A stretch of 15,786 bases of DNA from Ilumatobacteraceae bacterium. Lineage in GTDB: Bacteria; Actinomycetota; Acidimicrobiia; Acidimicrobiales; Ilumatobacteraceae. Positions within the stretch are counted from its first letter, which is position 1. Each line of letters begins with the position of its first letter. Below the pieces are notes generated by a model. That model did no database searches. It was not told the origin of the DNA and worked only from the letters and a program-made list of their open reading frames with translations. Positions 6,235 to 12,340 of this stretch are shown here, piece after piece. A program made the translations under genes and the position numbers. The stretch is taken from assembly GCA_023253435.1 (NCBI GenBank), contig JALRGJ010000002.1, positions 1 through 15,786 on the forward strand. Reading direction: 5' to 3'.

Positions 6235-6756
6235 TTACTTCTTCCTTCTTACATTTGATTTCTTAGCGGCTGCCTTTTTCTTGGCAGGCGCACGCTTAGC
6301 AGCGGTCTTTTTCTTCACGACTTTCTTTGCAGCAGTTTTCTTGCCAGCTGCTTTCTTTGTTGACTTCTTTTTAGGTGCAGATTTTGCGGCTGCAGACTTT
6401 GCGCCCAGTGGCTTGTAGGCCCATGCTTCAATTTCAACAGCACCTCCAAAAGGCAGTGAAGCAACACCGATTGTGCTGCGTGCGGGACGAGCAGTGCCAA
6501 AACCGTTTGCATATTCCTCATTGAAAGTTGCAAAAGTGTCCATGTCTGTTAGGAAGCACAACGTTTTTGCAATGTCAGAAATTGATGCACCCATAGAAGC
6601 CAATTGAGCTTTGAGATTGACAATTGCTTGAGCAGTTTGACCAGCAACGCCTCCAGAAACGAGTTGTCCATCTTTCATGCCCAACTGACCAGAGACAATG
6701 ATCCAATCGCCAGCGCGAACAACGGGTGTGTATGGGGGATGTGGTGCTGTTGCCAT
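6235..6756 (-). CDS. ridA: RidA (YjgF/UK114) family protein with histone-H1-like Lys/Ala tail
   Basis: Residues about 1-117 are a complete RidA domain: PPYTPVVRAGDWIIVSGQLG, a DMDTFATFNEEYANGF stretch, the substrate-binding Arg93 in ARPARST, and the closing AVEIEAWAY strand. RidA enzymes hydrolyse reactive enamine/imine intermediates from PLP enzymes (such as 2-aminoacrylate) in a trimer in the cytoplasm. Residues 118-173 are a low-complexity tail of Lys, Ala, Ser, Thr and Pro with 25 Lys or Arg in 56 residues, in KKxAAKK-like repeats as in histone H1, actinobacterial HU and topoisomerase I tails. Standard RidA proteins stop near residue 125, so the tail is an extra module, presumably nucleic-acid or polyanion binding. 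ATG 6756 has a TAGAGT -10 candidate 6 nt upstream. It is first in the run with the small membrane protein, deaminase and exporter genes. Confidence 0.9.
   Translation of the reverse strand: MATAPHPPYTPVVRAGDWIIVSGQLGMKDGQLVSGGVAGQTAQAIVNLKAQLASMGASISDIAKTLCFLTDMDTFATFNEEYANGFGTARPARSTIGVASLPFGGAVEIEAWAYKPLGAKSAAAKSAPKKKSTKKAAGKKTAAKKVVKKKTAAKRAPAKKKAAAKKSNVRRKK
6238..6405 (-). repeat. Low-complexity Lys/Ala-encoding tract (ridA tail)
   Basis: The stretch encodes residues 118-173 of the RidA protein with repeated AAG/AAA and GCN codons. It is strongly purine-rich on the coding strand. Such tracts can change length by slippage, so tail length may vary between strains. Confidence 0.8.
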
Positions 6757-6762
6757 TCCCCT

Positions 6763-6768
6763 ACTCTA
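6763..6768 (-). promoter_or_regulatory. Candidate -10 element of ridA (leaderless start)
   Basis: TAGAGT on the minus strand lies 6 nt before ATG 6756. The intervening AGGGGA is too close to ATG to act as a normal Shine-Dalgarno sequence. It lies back to back with the -10 candidate of the divergent lipoprotein gene. Confidence 0.45.
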
Positions 6769-6787
6769 CGCCAGCCACCCTGACGCC

Positions 6788-6793
6788 TACCAT
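6788..6793 (+). promoter_or_regulatory. Candidate -10 element of the thioredoxin-fold lipoprotein gene (leaderless start)
   Basis: TACCAT lies 7 nt before ATG 6801, with no Shine-Dalgarno sequence between. The ATG is the one that gives a proper Tat signal peptide, so the promoter and the protein evidence agree on the start. Confidence 0.5.
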
Positions 6794-6800
6794 TGTCGAT

Positions 6801-7682
6801 ATGACATCCCAGCACTTCAGCCGCCGAGCGTTTCTCACACTTTCTGCAGGCGTTGGGGCTGGAGCAGCACTGGCAGCCTGTGGTGGAGGCTCATCTTCTG
6901 GTTCTCCAGATGGCGATCTTCAAGTCGTCAAGCGTTTCCCCGATGCTGGACTTGTGCCTGGCACAGTTCGACTACCCATCTCCCTTGGTGACAAAACCGG
7001 AGTACTAGGCAAAGAATCAAATGTTGAATTGCCCACCACCTTGACTGCATCTGTAGAAGATGCTCAAACAGGAAAGATCATTATTTCTTCGGTCTCTGCA
7101 GAACGACACGATGAAGGACTTGATATTCCCTATTGGCCATTCGTTGTCCCCATCGATGTGCAGGGCATTTTCCTTTTGAAAATTAATGAAGCACCAAACT
7201 CCGATTGTTCTTTCCAGATTGAAGATCCAAAAAATGTTCTCATGCCCACCGTGGGTAATGAACTACCACCATTTGAAACTCCCACAACGTCAGACGCACG
7301 CGGGGTGAATCCCATTTGCACTCGTACCCCAGATGTGTGCCCTTTTCATTCCATCACTCTCGCCGATGCGTTGAAATCTGGAAAACCGGTGGTGTATTAC
7401 ATAGGCACACCTGCTTATTGTCAAACAGGAACATGTGCGCCCGGTCTCGATGCACTCATTGCTGTTGCAAAAACAGTCGGAGACAAAGCAGTGTTTGTTC
7501 ATGCAGACGTGTACACAGATAAAAATGCAAACGAAGCAACAGCTGCTGTAAAGGAATACAAACTCACATATGAGCCCGTGTTATACATCACTGATGCAAC
7601 AGGAGAATTAGTGAATCGTCTTGATGCAGTGTTTGACGCCAAAGAACTCAACAGTGCCTTACGCACTGCAGGAATTGCGTAA
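6801..7682 (+). CDS. Tat-exported thioredoxin-fold lipoprotein with CxxxxC motif
   Basis: ATG 6801 gives 293 residues. The N-terminus has twin arginines at 8-9 in SRRAFL, a hydrophobic stretch, and lipobox LAAC with Cys27, then a Gly/Ser-rich spacer: a Tat-dependent lipoprotein. The middle (about 40-150) looks like a beta-rich domain without a clear family. The C-terminal part (about 190-293) has a thioredoxin-like pattern: KPVVYYIGTPAYCQTGTC with Cys207 and Cys212 spaced CxxxxC instead of CxxC, then AVFVHADVYTD, YEPVLYITDATGELVNRLDAVF. This resembles actinobacterial TlpA-like proteins with a YCxxxxC motif. A further pair of Cys (in PICTRTPDVCPF) lies just before it. A role in thiol redox chemistry at the outer face of the membrane is plausible, with no known partner here. 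It converges on erpA with 6 nt between the stops. Confidence 0.8.
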   Translation: MTSQHFSRRAFLTLSAGVGAGAALAACGGGSSSGSPDGDLQVVKRFPDAGLVPGTVRLPISLGDKTGVLGKESNVELPTTLTASVEDAQTGKIIISSVSAERHDEGLDIPYWPFVVPIDVQGIFLLKINEAPNSDCSFQIEDPKNVLMPTVGNELPPFETPTTSDARGVNPICTRTPDVCPFHSITLADALKSGKPVVYYIGTPAYCQTGTCAPGLDALIAVAKTVGDKAVFVHADVYTDKNANEATAAVKEYKLTYEPVLYITDATGELVNRLDAVFDAKELNSALRTAGIA

Positions 7683-7688
7683 AAATTA

Positions 7689-8009
7689 TTAGCTAAAGGA
7701 TTTGCCGCATCCGCAAGAGCGTGATGCATTTGGGTTTGTGATTGCAAAGCCCTGCTCGGTGAGCGAATCTTTGAAATCCAAACTTGCGCCTTCAAGCATT
7801 GGTGCAGAAGCAGGATCTACAACAACCTTCACCTCACCAAATGTCAAAGTGATGTCGTCTGCAGCAATATCGCTGTCGAAGTACATGTCGTATGAGAAAC
7901 CTGAGCAACCGCCAGACTTCACTGCAACGCGAAGCGCCATGTTGTCTGCACCTTCTGCTGCGAGAAGCTGAGCCACCTTTGTTGCTGCTGTATCGGTAAG
8001 TGTGATCAT
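7689..8009 (-). CDS. erpA: ErpA/IscA-type (HesB family) iron-sulfur cluster carrier
   Basis: The 106-residue protein is a full-length A-type carrier. The three cluster-ligand cysteines are Cys35 in GGCSGFSYDM and Cys99/Cys101 in SCGCGKSF at the C-terminus. A-type carriers accept [2Fe-2S] or [4Fe-4S] clusters from the SUF/ISC scaffold and pass them to apo-enzymes. ATG 8009 has a good ribosome binding site, GGAGG (8015-8019 on the complement) at 5-nt spacing. It is transcribed away from mrp, another Fe-S carrier gene, and the shared 82-nt spacer has two palindromes that may serve joint control. ErpA versus IscA cannot be separated by motif; the single-gene context suits ErpA. Confidence 0.92.
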   Translation of the reverse strand: MITLTDTAATKVAQLLAAEGADNMALRVAVKSGGCSGFSYDMYFDSDIAADDITLTFGEVKVVVDPASAPMLEGASLDFKDSLTEQGFAITNPNASRSCGCGKSFS

Positions 8010-8025
8010 TGTGACCTCCGAAGAC

Positions 8026-8038
8026 GGGACCTTGTCCC
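8026..8038. repeat. Palindrome GGGAC-N3-GTCCC in the erpA leader region
   Basis: GGGAC (8026-8030) and GTCCC (8034-8038) are perfect reverse complements with a 3-nt spacer. The site lies at the predicted erpA transcription start and just upstream of its ribosome binding site. It could be an operator or a small 5' hairpin. Confidence 0.4.
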
Positions 8039-8057
8039 CTAATACTAGGCACGCCTA
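8039..8057 (-). promoter_or_regulatory. erpA -10 candidate overlapped by a DtxR/IdeR-like palindrome
   Basis: On the minus strand TAGTAT (8042-8047) is a good -10 for erpA. It overlaps the palindrome TAGGC-AC-GCCTA (8046-8057). The 19-nt minus-strand string TTAGGCGTGCCTAGTATTA (plus positions 8040-8058) matches the IdeR/DtxR consensus TWAGGTWAGSCTWACCTWA at 13 of 19 positions by my count, strongest in the left half. A repressor at this place would block erpA. The match is imperfect, so the regulator is only a suggestion. Confidence 0.35.
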
Positions 8058-8078
8058 ACGCCATTTGCGATTCGCCCC

Positions 8079-8084
8079 TACACT
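8079..8084 (+). promoter_or_regulatory. Candidate -10 element of mrp (leaderless start)
   Basis: TACACT lies 7 nt before GTG 8092, with no Shine-Dalgarno sequence. The same spacing is seen at several other genes in the window. It supports GTG 8092 over the upstream TTG at 8065, which lies before this element. Confidence 0.5.
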
Positions 8085-8091
8085 TCATTTG

Positions 8092-9294
8092 GTGAGCCAG
8101 CGAGCCGTACCAGCCCCCTCAGAAGACGAGGTGCGCAACCTACTCCGTGCTGTTATCGACCCAGAACTTGGCCACAACATCGTGGATCTTGGCATGGTTG
8201 ATTCCGTGACCCTTGCTGATGGTGTGATCACCATTGGAGTAAAGCTCACCATTAGAGGGTGTCCCCTACGGGCCCAGATTCAAAAGGACATCCGGTCGCG
8301 CTTAGAGGTGCACCCATGGGTCACCAAAGTGACGATTGATTGGGGCGAGATGACCCCCGAAGAACGCTCCAATGTGATGTCCAAAGCTCGATGGAATGCT
8401 CGCGAAAATGCCGCCGACACTGCGGTACCCATGAATGCTCGAGTGCTCGCGATCGCGAGTGGCAAAGGTGGAGTTGGAAAATCTTCAGTCACTGTCAATC
8501 TTGCCGCTGCTTTGGCTGCATCTGGAAAAACTGTGGGCGTTCTCGACGCCGACATCTGGGGATTCTCCGTTCCCCGAATGCTGGGAATGCCCGACAGACT
8601 AGAAGCCCAGAAAATTGAAGGTTCCGAGAAACCGCTCATCATTCCTAATGAGAGAAAAGTTGGCAGTGGCCTCTTAAAAGTTGTGTCCACCGGAATGTTG
8701 GTGGAGAGCGAAGGCACTGCGCTGATGTGGCGAGGCCTCATGCTCGCTAAAGCCGTAGAGCAATTCTTAAACGATGTTCACTGGGGAGAGCTTGATTACC
8801 TCGTCATTGATATGCCTCCAGGTACTGGCGATGTGCAAATGGGACTTGCTCGCATGTTGCCCCGAACAGATCTTTTAATTGTCACGACACCAGCTGTTTC
8901 TGCACAAAAGGTGGCGATCCGTGCGGCCGATATGGCACGACGCAGTTTCTTACGCGTGAGTGGCGTGATTGAAAACATGAGTTCGTTCACGTGTGACCAT
9001 GGCGAGTCGTACCCACTCTTTGGCGTTGGCGGTGGTCAAGCTCTCGCAGAAGAGATTGGAGTTGAGCTTCTTGGTCAAGTCCCCATTGAGCCAACGGTTG
9101 CAGCGGGTGGTGACGCAGGTGAACCTGTTGTTCTTTCCGGTACCGGAATTGCTGCATCTGTTTTTGCAGATATCGCTGCACGTATCATCGCCGACACGCC
9201 TGAATTTGAAGATATGGCAGGTTGCTCCGCTCGCGACGAATCAATTGCGTCTGTGGGGGTCACAGTGCGTCGTAGTCAGAGTCCCCAGGCATAA
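8092..9294 (+). CDS. mrp: Mrp/NBP35 family Fe-S cluster carrier ATPase (ApbC-like) with MIP18 domain
   Basis: GTG 8092 gives 400 residues. An N-terminal MIP18/DUF59 domain (about 8-95; VRNLLRAVIDPELGHNIVDLGMV and RGCPLRAQI) is followed by a ParA/MinD-like P-loop ATPase: deviant Walker A GKGGVGKS near residue 124, LDADIWGFSVPRMLG, a Walker B region DYLVIDMPPGTGD, and TTPAVSAQKVAIRAADMA. This is the common bacterial Mrp layout; the protein binds and delivers [4Fe-4S] clusters. The C-terminal cluster-bridging CxxC found in E. coli ApbC is absent: the site reads ENMSSFTCDHGE, one Cys only, as also happens in actinobacterial homologues. Divergence from erpA supports the Fe-S role. The last 35 nt overlap the end of the convergent NUDIX gene. 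Confidence 0.9.
   Translation: MSQRAVPAPSEDEVRNLLRAVIDPELGHNIVDLGMVDSVTLADGVITIGVKLTIRGCPLRAQIQKDIRSRLEVHPWVTKVTIDWGEMTPEERSNVMSKARWNARENAADTAVPMNARVLAIASGKGGVGKSSVTVNLAAALAASGKTVGVLDADIWGFSVPRMLGMPDRLEAQKIEGSEKPLIIPNERKVGSGLLKVVSTGMLVESEGTALMWRGLMLAKAVEQFLNDVHWGELDYLVIDMPPGTGDVQMGLARMLPRTDLLIVTTPAVSAQKVAIRAADMARRSFLRVSGVIENMSSFTCDHGESYPLFGVGGGQALAEEIGVELLGQVPIEPTVAAGGDAGEPVVLSGTGIAASVFADIAARIIADTPEFEDMAGCSARDESIASVGVTVRRSQSPQA
9260..9294. other. Antiparallel 3' overlap of mrp and the NUDIX gene
   Basis: The stop of the NUDIX gene (TGA, complement of 9260-9262) lies inside mrp, and the mrp stop TAA (9292-9294) lies inside the NUDIX gene. Thirty-five base pairs thus code on both strands, for QSPQA-type residues on one and for GDSDYDAL on the other. 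Confidence 0.9.
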
Positions 9295-10108
9295 CGATTC
9301 CCAAGACGCGACCATCACTGTCAATTTTGATCTTTGGCAAAATTGTTTGAGGTTTCCCTAGTTGAGCGGCAGCCTTCATCACTTCATCGGCAGTTGAGTA
9401 GGGCAATAAAAACTCAATGTTTGCCTTTGTAGGAGGCATCAACATCAAATCTTTTTCGTGCGAGCGACGAATTGCTTCTTCTGGCCGAATCCAAAAACTT
9501 TCAATCGTTTCACCATCATCATGGAGCGGGTATTGAGCACTGGGAGCACGCGCAACAAAGAAACGTGTATCGAAACGTCGACGTTCACCCATTGGAGTAA
9601 TCCAGTGTGAGATGTAGTGAATCTCATCGGTGGTGAGGCGAAGATTCTCTCTCTTGCACAACTCCAATAACGCAAGAGATCCGTCATGAATGTTGTGGCG
9701 TTCCTGATTGAACTGCTCAGCAATATCGTCTCTATCGAATCGAATCACTTCACCGGTACCCGAATACTTTGCAAGCAGAACCCCTGCTTCTTCAAAGCAC
9801 TCACGGATACAAGCAACCCAATATGCAAGACCGCCAGATTCAATTCCGAGTAAAGCGCTGGCATGTTCATCGGTGAGTCCGTCACATAACTCTGCGATAT
9901 CGGTGGAAGCATCTACGTCGTCAACTTTTCCGCCAGGAAACACAAACATTCCGCTGGCAAAAGCAGCGTTGAAAGTACGACGCAACATGAATACTTCAAT
10001 GCCGCCATCATCTGCATCTCGCACAAGCAAAACTGTGGCGGCAGGCTTTACGGGAACAGTTGTGGGATCAAACGGCTCATCTCCTGCCGGCTTTCTTGCA
10101 TCACTCAC
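9260..10108 (-). CDS. NUDIX hydrolase, NUDT19/RP2-like
   Basis: The 282-residue protein has a NUDIX box split by an insertion: Gly59-Gly60 in VFPGGKVDD, and R102-E103-C-F-E106-E107-A-G in IRECFEEAGV, with about 41 residues between instead of about 13. Such a long insert is typical of the NUDT19/RP2 subgroup, whose mammalian members hydrolyse CoA-type diphosphates. The N-terminal strand AATVLLVRD and FMLRR, and the later RRFDTRFFVARAP and ESFWIRPEEAI segments, complete the fold. The substrate here is unknown. GTG 10108 has a G-rich ribosome binding site (GGGGGA) 7 nt upstream and lies 12 nt after the nfeD stop, so both form an operon. Its 3' end overlaps mrp by 35 nt. Confidence 0.85.
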   Translation of the reverse strand: MSDARKPAGDEPFDPTTVPVKPAATVLLVRDADDGGIEVFMLRRTFNAAFASGMFVFPGGKVDDVDASTDIAELCDGLTDEHASALLGIESGGLAYWVACIRECFEEAGVLLAKYSGTGEVIRFDRDDIAEQFNQERHNIHDGSLALLELCKRENLRLTTDEIHYISHWITPMGERRRFDTRFFVARAPSAQYPLHDDGETIESFWIRPEEAIRRSHEKDLMLMPPTKANIEFLLPYSTADEVMKAAAQLGKPQTILPKIKIDSDGRVLGIVMPGDSDYDAL

Positions 10109-10120
10109 TCTGAATTCCCC

Positions 10121-11470
10121 CTATTGCGATTTGCGTGCCTCGCGATAGTCACGTGCAGCACCTTCTAAAGGCTCTACTTGCAAAGTAACTCCATCGATGC
10201 TTGCAACTCGCACCGGATCATTTGGAGCAAGTGGAGTGGCACGATTTGTACGCGCACGCCATTTAGCCCCATCTACAAGAACAACTCCTTCAGGGTTGAT
10301 CTCGCCCACGGCAACACCAGTTGTGCCCACCAGGTTCTCGCGACCCACCGTTGGAGTAGCAAATCTGGTGCGAACCATTGATGGCATTCCTGCAATGAAA
10401 GAGAGAGAAACACCGCCAATGCAGGTTGCCAGGGTGATCCAACCTGGTCTCATTGTTAAACCGTCGACTGGTTGGAACATGGTGAATGAAGCAATCACAT
10501 ACAAAATGATTCCCACTCCCGTCCACAAACGTGGCACGCCCACTTGAACGTCAATTGCGAATGCAACGAAAGCTGCGACAAAGAGCGCAACTCCCACCCC
10601 ACTCATTGGTAAAGCACCAATACCCATGCTTCCCAAAATCAAACACACAGCACCGACAAGACCAGCAACACCTATGCCTGCTGTAAAGAATTCAAAAATA
10701 AGAAGCGCAATACCAACAGTAAGTAATAGATATGCACTGGAAGGACTTGCAACGGTGTGAAGCAAACGAGGCATTAATCCCAGTTTGAAAAAGCGAACAG
10801 TGGTTGCTTCGCGAGACACTTGTCCTTTTGAATCCAATACGTCAATCACTGTGTCTAGTTGTTGTCCCCTCACCGTGAGACCGTCTAGTGCATACAGCAT
10901 GTTGCGTAGAACAGGAACACCTCGATCATCGTTTGAAAACTTCAGAATTTTCATTTCCCGTGCATCAAGAAATCCAACTGAATCATGATGAATTGAGTCA
11001 TCTGCCATTCCAAAAGACAATTGCTTTCCATCAACAGACAGCATTGTTCCGGTCTTTCCCATTCGAGCTCCTGGAGCCATGGCAGTTACATCGGCAACAG
11101 CAAGCATTTGCGCAGGGAGTCCGTAGGCACGAGAACCGCTTGGACCCACCCAAATTGCTACTGGAATTTTTGAAGAAGAAATCTCGCCCAGCAGATCTTC
11201 CATTTGCTCTCTTCCAATCACAGCTCCCCGAGTGTTCATTTGCAGAATCACTGCCTGAGCTCCGTTTGTTTGAGAACGTTCAAGTGACTTGGTGATGTTG
11301 TCGGCCACGATGTTGTCGATCAGGCCAGATACCTCCACAACATCTACTGGAGCCAGATCCGCAGAGTCTGAGGCGGCTTGGACTCCGTTGCCAGACATCA
11401 GCCCCAGAACCGGAGCAGCAAGAAGAATGGTGAATCCACCCACGATGCGTCTTTTTGCGCCTACCCTCAC
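10121..11470 (-). CDS. nfeD: NfeD family membrane protein with ClpP-like domain lacking the catalytic Ser
   Basis: The 449-residue protein has a signal peptide (cleavage near VQA-AS, residue 32), an extracytoplasmic ClpP/SDH-like domain (about 42-225), four to five transmembrane helices (about 246-366), and a C-terminal cytoplasmic OB-fold NfeD domain (about 376-437; GTTGVAVGEINPEGVVLVDGAKWRAR). In active family members the nucleophile lies in GAxAASAG; here the aligned stretch is GSRAYGLPA, with Gly117 at the Ser position, and the oxyanion PGG motif reads NTRGAV. The protease may therefore be inactive and the protein structural, perhaps acting with stomatin-type partners, none of which is nearby. 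GTG 11470 has a good ribosome binding site (AAGGAG, 7-nt spacing). The NUDIX gene follows by 12 nt. Confidence 0.85.
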   Translation of the reverse strand: MRVGAKRRIVGGFTILLAAPVLGLMSGNGVQAASDSADLAPVDVVEVSGLIDNIVADNITKSLERSQTNGAQAVILQMNTRGAVIGREQMEDLLGEISSSKIPVAIWVGPSGSRAYGLPAQMLAVADVTAMAPGARMGKTGTMLSVDGKQLSFGMADDSIHHDSVGFLDAREMKILKFSNDDRGVPVLRNMLYALDGLTVRGQQLDTVIDVLDSKGQVSREATTVRFFKLGLMPRLLHTVASPSSAYLLLTVGIALLIFEFFTAGIGVAGLVGAVCLILGSMGIGALPMSGVGVALFVAAFVAFAIDVQVGVPRLWTGVGIILYVIASFTMFQPVDGLTMRPGWITLATCIGGVSLSFIAGMPSMVRTRFATPTVGRENLVGTTGVAVGEINPEGVVLVDGAKWRARTNRATPLAPNDPVRVASIDGVTLQVEPLEGAARDYREARKSQ

Positions 11471-11488
11471 TGGTCTCTCCTTGCATTT

Positions 11489-12340
11489 ATGGAACTACAC
11501 CACTTTTTCACGGCACAGCGTGTCCTTATTGTTGCGGGCAAAGGCGGCGTTGGGAAATCCGCTGTTGCTGCCGCCCTTGCCAAACTATGTGCCAGCACAG
11601 GATTAAGCACCCTTCTTGTCACTTTAGATGCGCCATCTATTGAACTTCCTGCCACAGAAGGACTGGAACAAGTGGTGGTCACACCGGGAAGAGCGCTTGC
11701 TGATTACCTCTCCTCTAAGGGCATGGGACTTCTGTCACGCCAGCTTGCTCGCTCGGGGATCGTCGAGTTGGTAGCTACCACGGCTCCTGGTCTGGACGAC
11801 TTATTAGTGCTTGGTCGTATTAAGGCGTTCGAGCGAGAAAACCGCGCCGAGGTCATCATCATTGATGGCCCTGCTGCTGGTCATGCAATAGATCTTGTTC
11901 GAGCCCCCACTCAATTAAAAAATGCTGTTGGATCTGGCGCGATTAGCCAACAAGCAGATGAAGTTCTAGACATGCTCTCTGATCCAACACGATGCAAAAT
12001 GCTCATGGTGACAACGGCTGCATTCACTCCGGTATCCGAAGCCGCAGAAGTGATTGAAGAATTGAAAAACTCAGTGGGTATTTCTCTTACGCCAATTGTT
12101 GTGAACAAATGTGAGCCCCCACTACCTCACATCTCAGTAGACCCAACAGACACCACTGCACTCAATGCGTACGAATACCTCGCACAGCGAGCAGCAGCAC
12201 AACAGGAATCCCTTGAACACCTCACGCAAGTAATTGATCTTCCTCAACTTCATGTAGAACGAAGGCGTTTGCAGGGTACAGACTTGATTGACTCCATTGC
12301 ACTCGATCTCGCCGATGCGATTGGAGAACTTCATGAGTGA
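11489..12340 (+). CDS. bagA: Get3/ArsA-like ATPase, first of pair (BagA-type)
   Basis: ATG 11489 gives 283 residues beginning just before the first strand. Motifs: signature-Lys Walker A GKGGVGKS (17-24), LLVTLDAPS after the second strand, switch-like DGPAAGH (126-132; DTAPTGH in ArsA), and IVVNKCEPPLP for the base-recognition Asn-Lys region. It is short for the family and lacks the metal-binding Cys of arsenite pumps, so arsenic transport is unlikely. The pair with the next gene matches Rv3679-Rv3680 of mycobacteria, described as bacterial Get3-like BagA/BagB. No Shine-Dalgarno sequence or TAnnnT element lies close before ATG; the nearest TAnnnT (TACCCT, 11462-11467) is 21 nt away. The start of nfeD is only 18 nt upstream on the other strand. 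Confidence 0.85.
   Translation: MELHHFFTAQRVLIVAGKGGVGKSAVAAALAKLCASTGLSTLLVTLDAPSIELPATEGLEQVVVTPGRALADYLSSKGMGLLSRQLARSGIVELVATTAPGLDDLLVLGRIKAFERENRAEVIIIDGPAAGHAIDLVRAPTQLKNAVGSGAISQQADEVLDMLSDPTRCKMLMVTTAAFTPVSEAAEVIEELKNSVGISLTPIVVNKCEPPLPHISVDPTDTTALNAYEYLAQRAAAQQESLEHLTQVIDLPQLHVERRRLQGTDLIDSIALDLADAIGELHE

Noticed and set aside
6218..6418. Plus-strand ORF with repeated Phe/Ala residues opposite the ridA tail
   Set aside because: It is the antisense shadow of the Lys/Ala codon repeats; Phe comes from the complement of AAG/AAA. No start signals and no family.
8280..8741. 153-codon minus-strand ORF inside mrp
   Set aside because: Shadow of the strongly conserved Mrp frame; no motif of its own.
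9251..9265. CTGTG-GGGGT-CACAG hairpin near the mrp end as a terminator
   Set aside because: It lies within coding sequence, with a 5-bp stem and no T-run on either strand.
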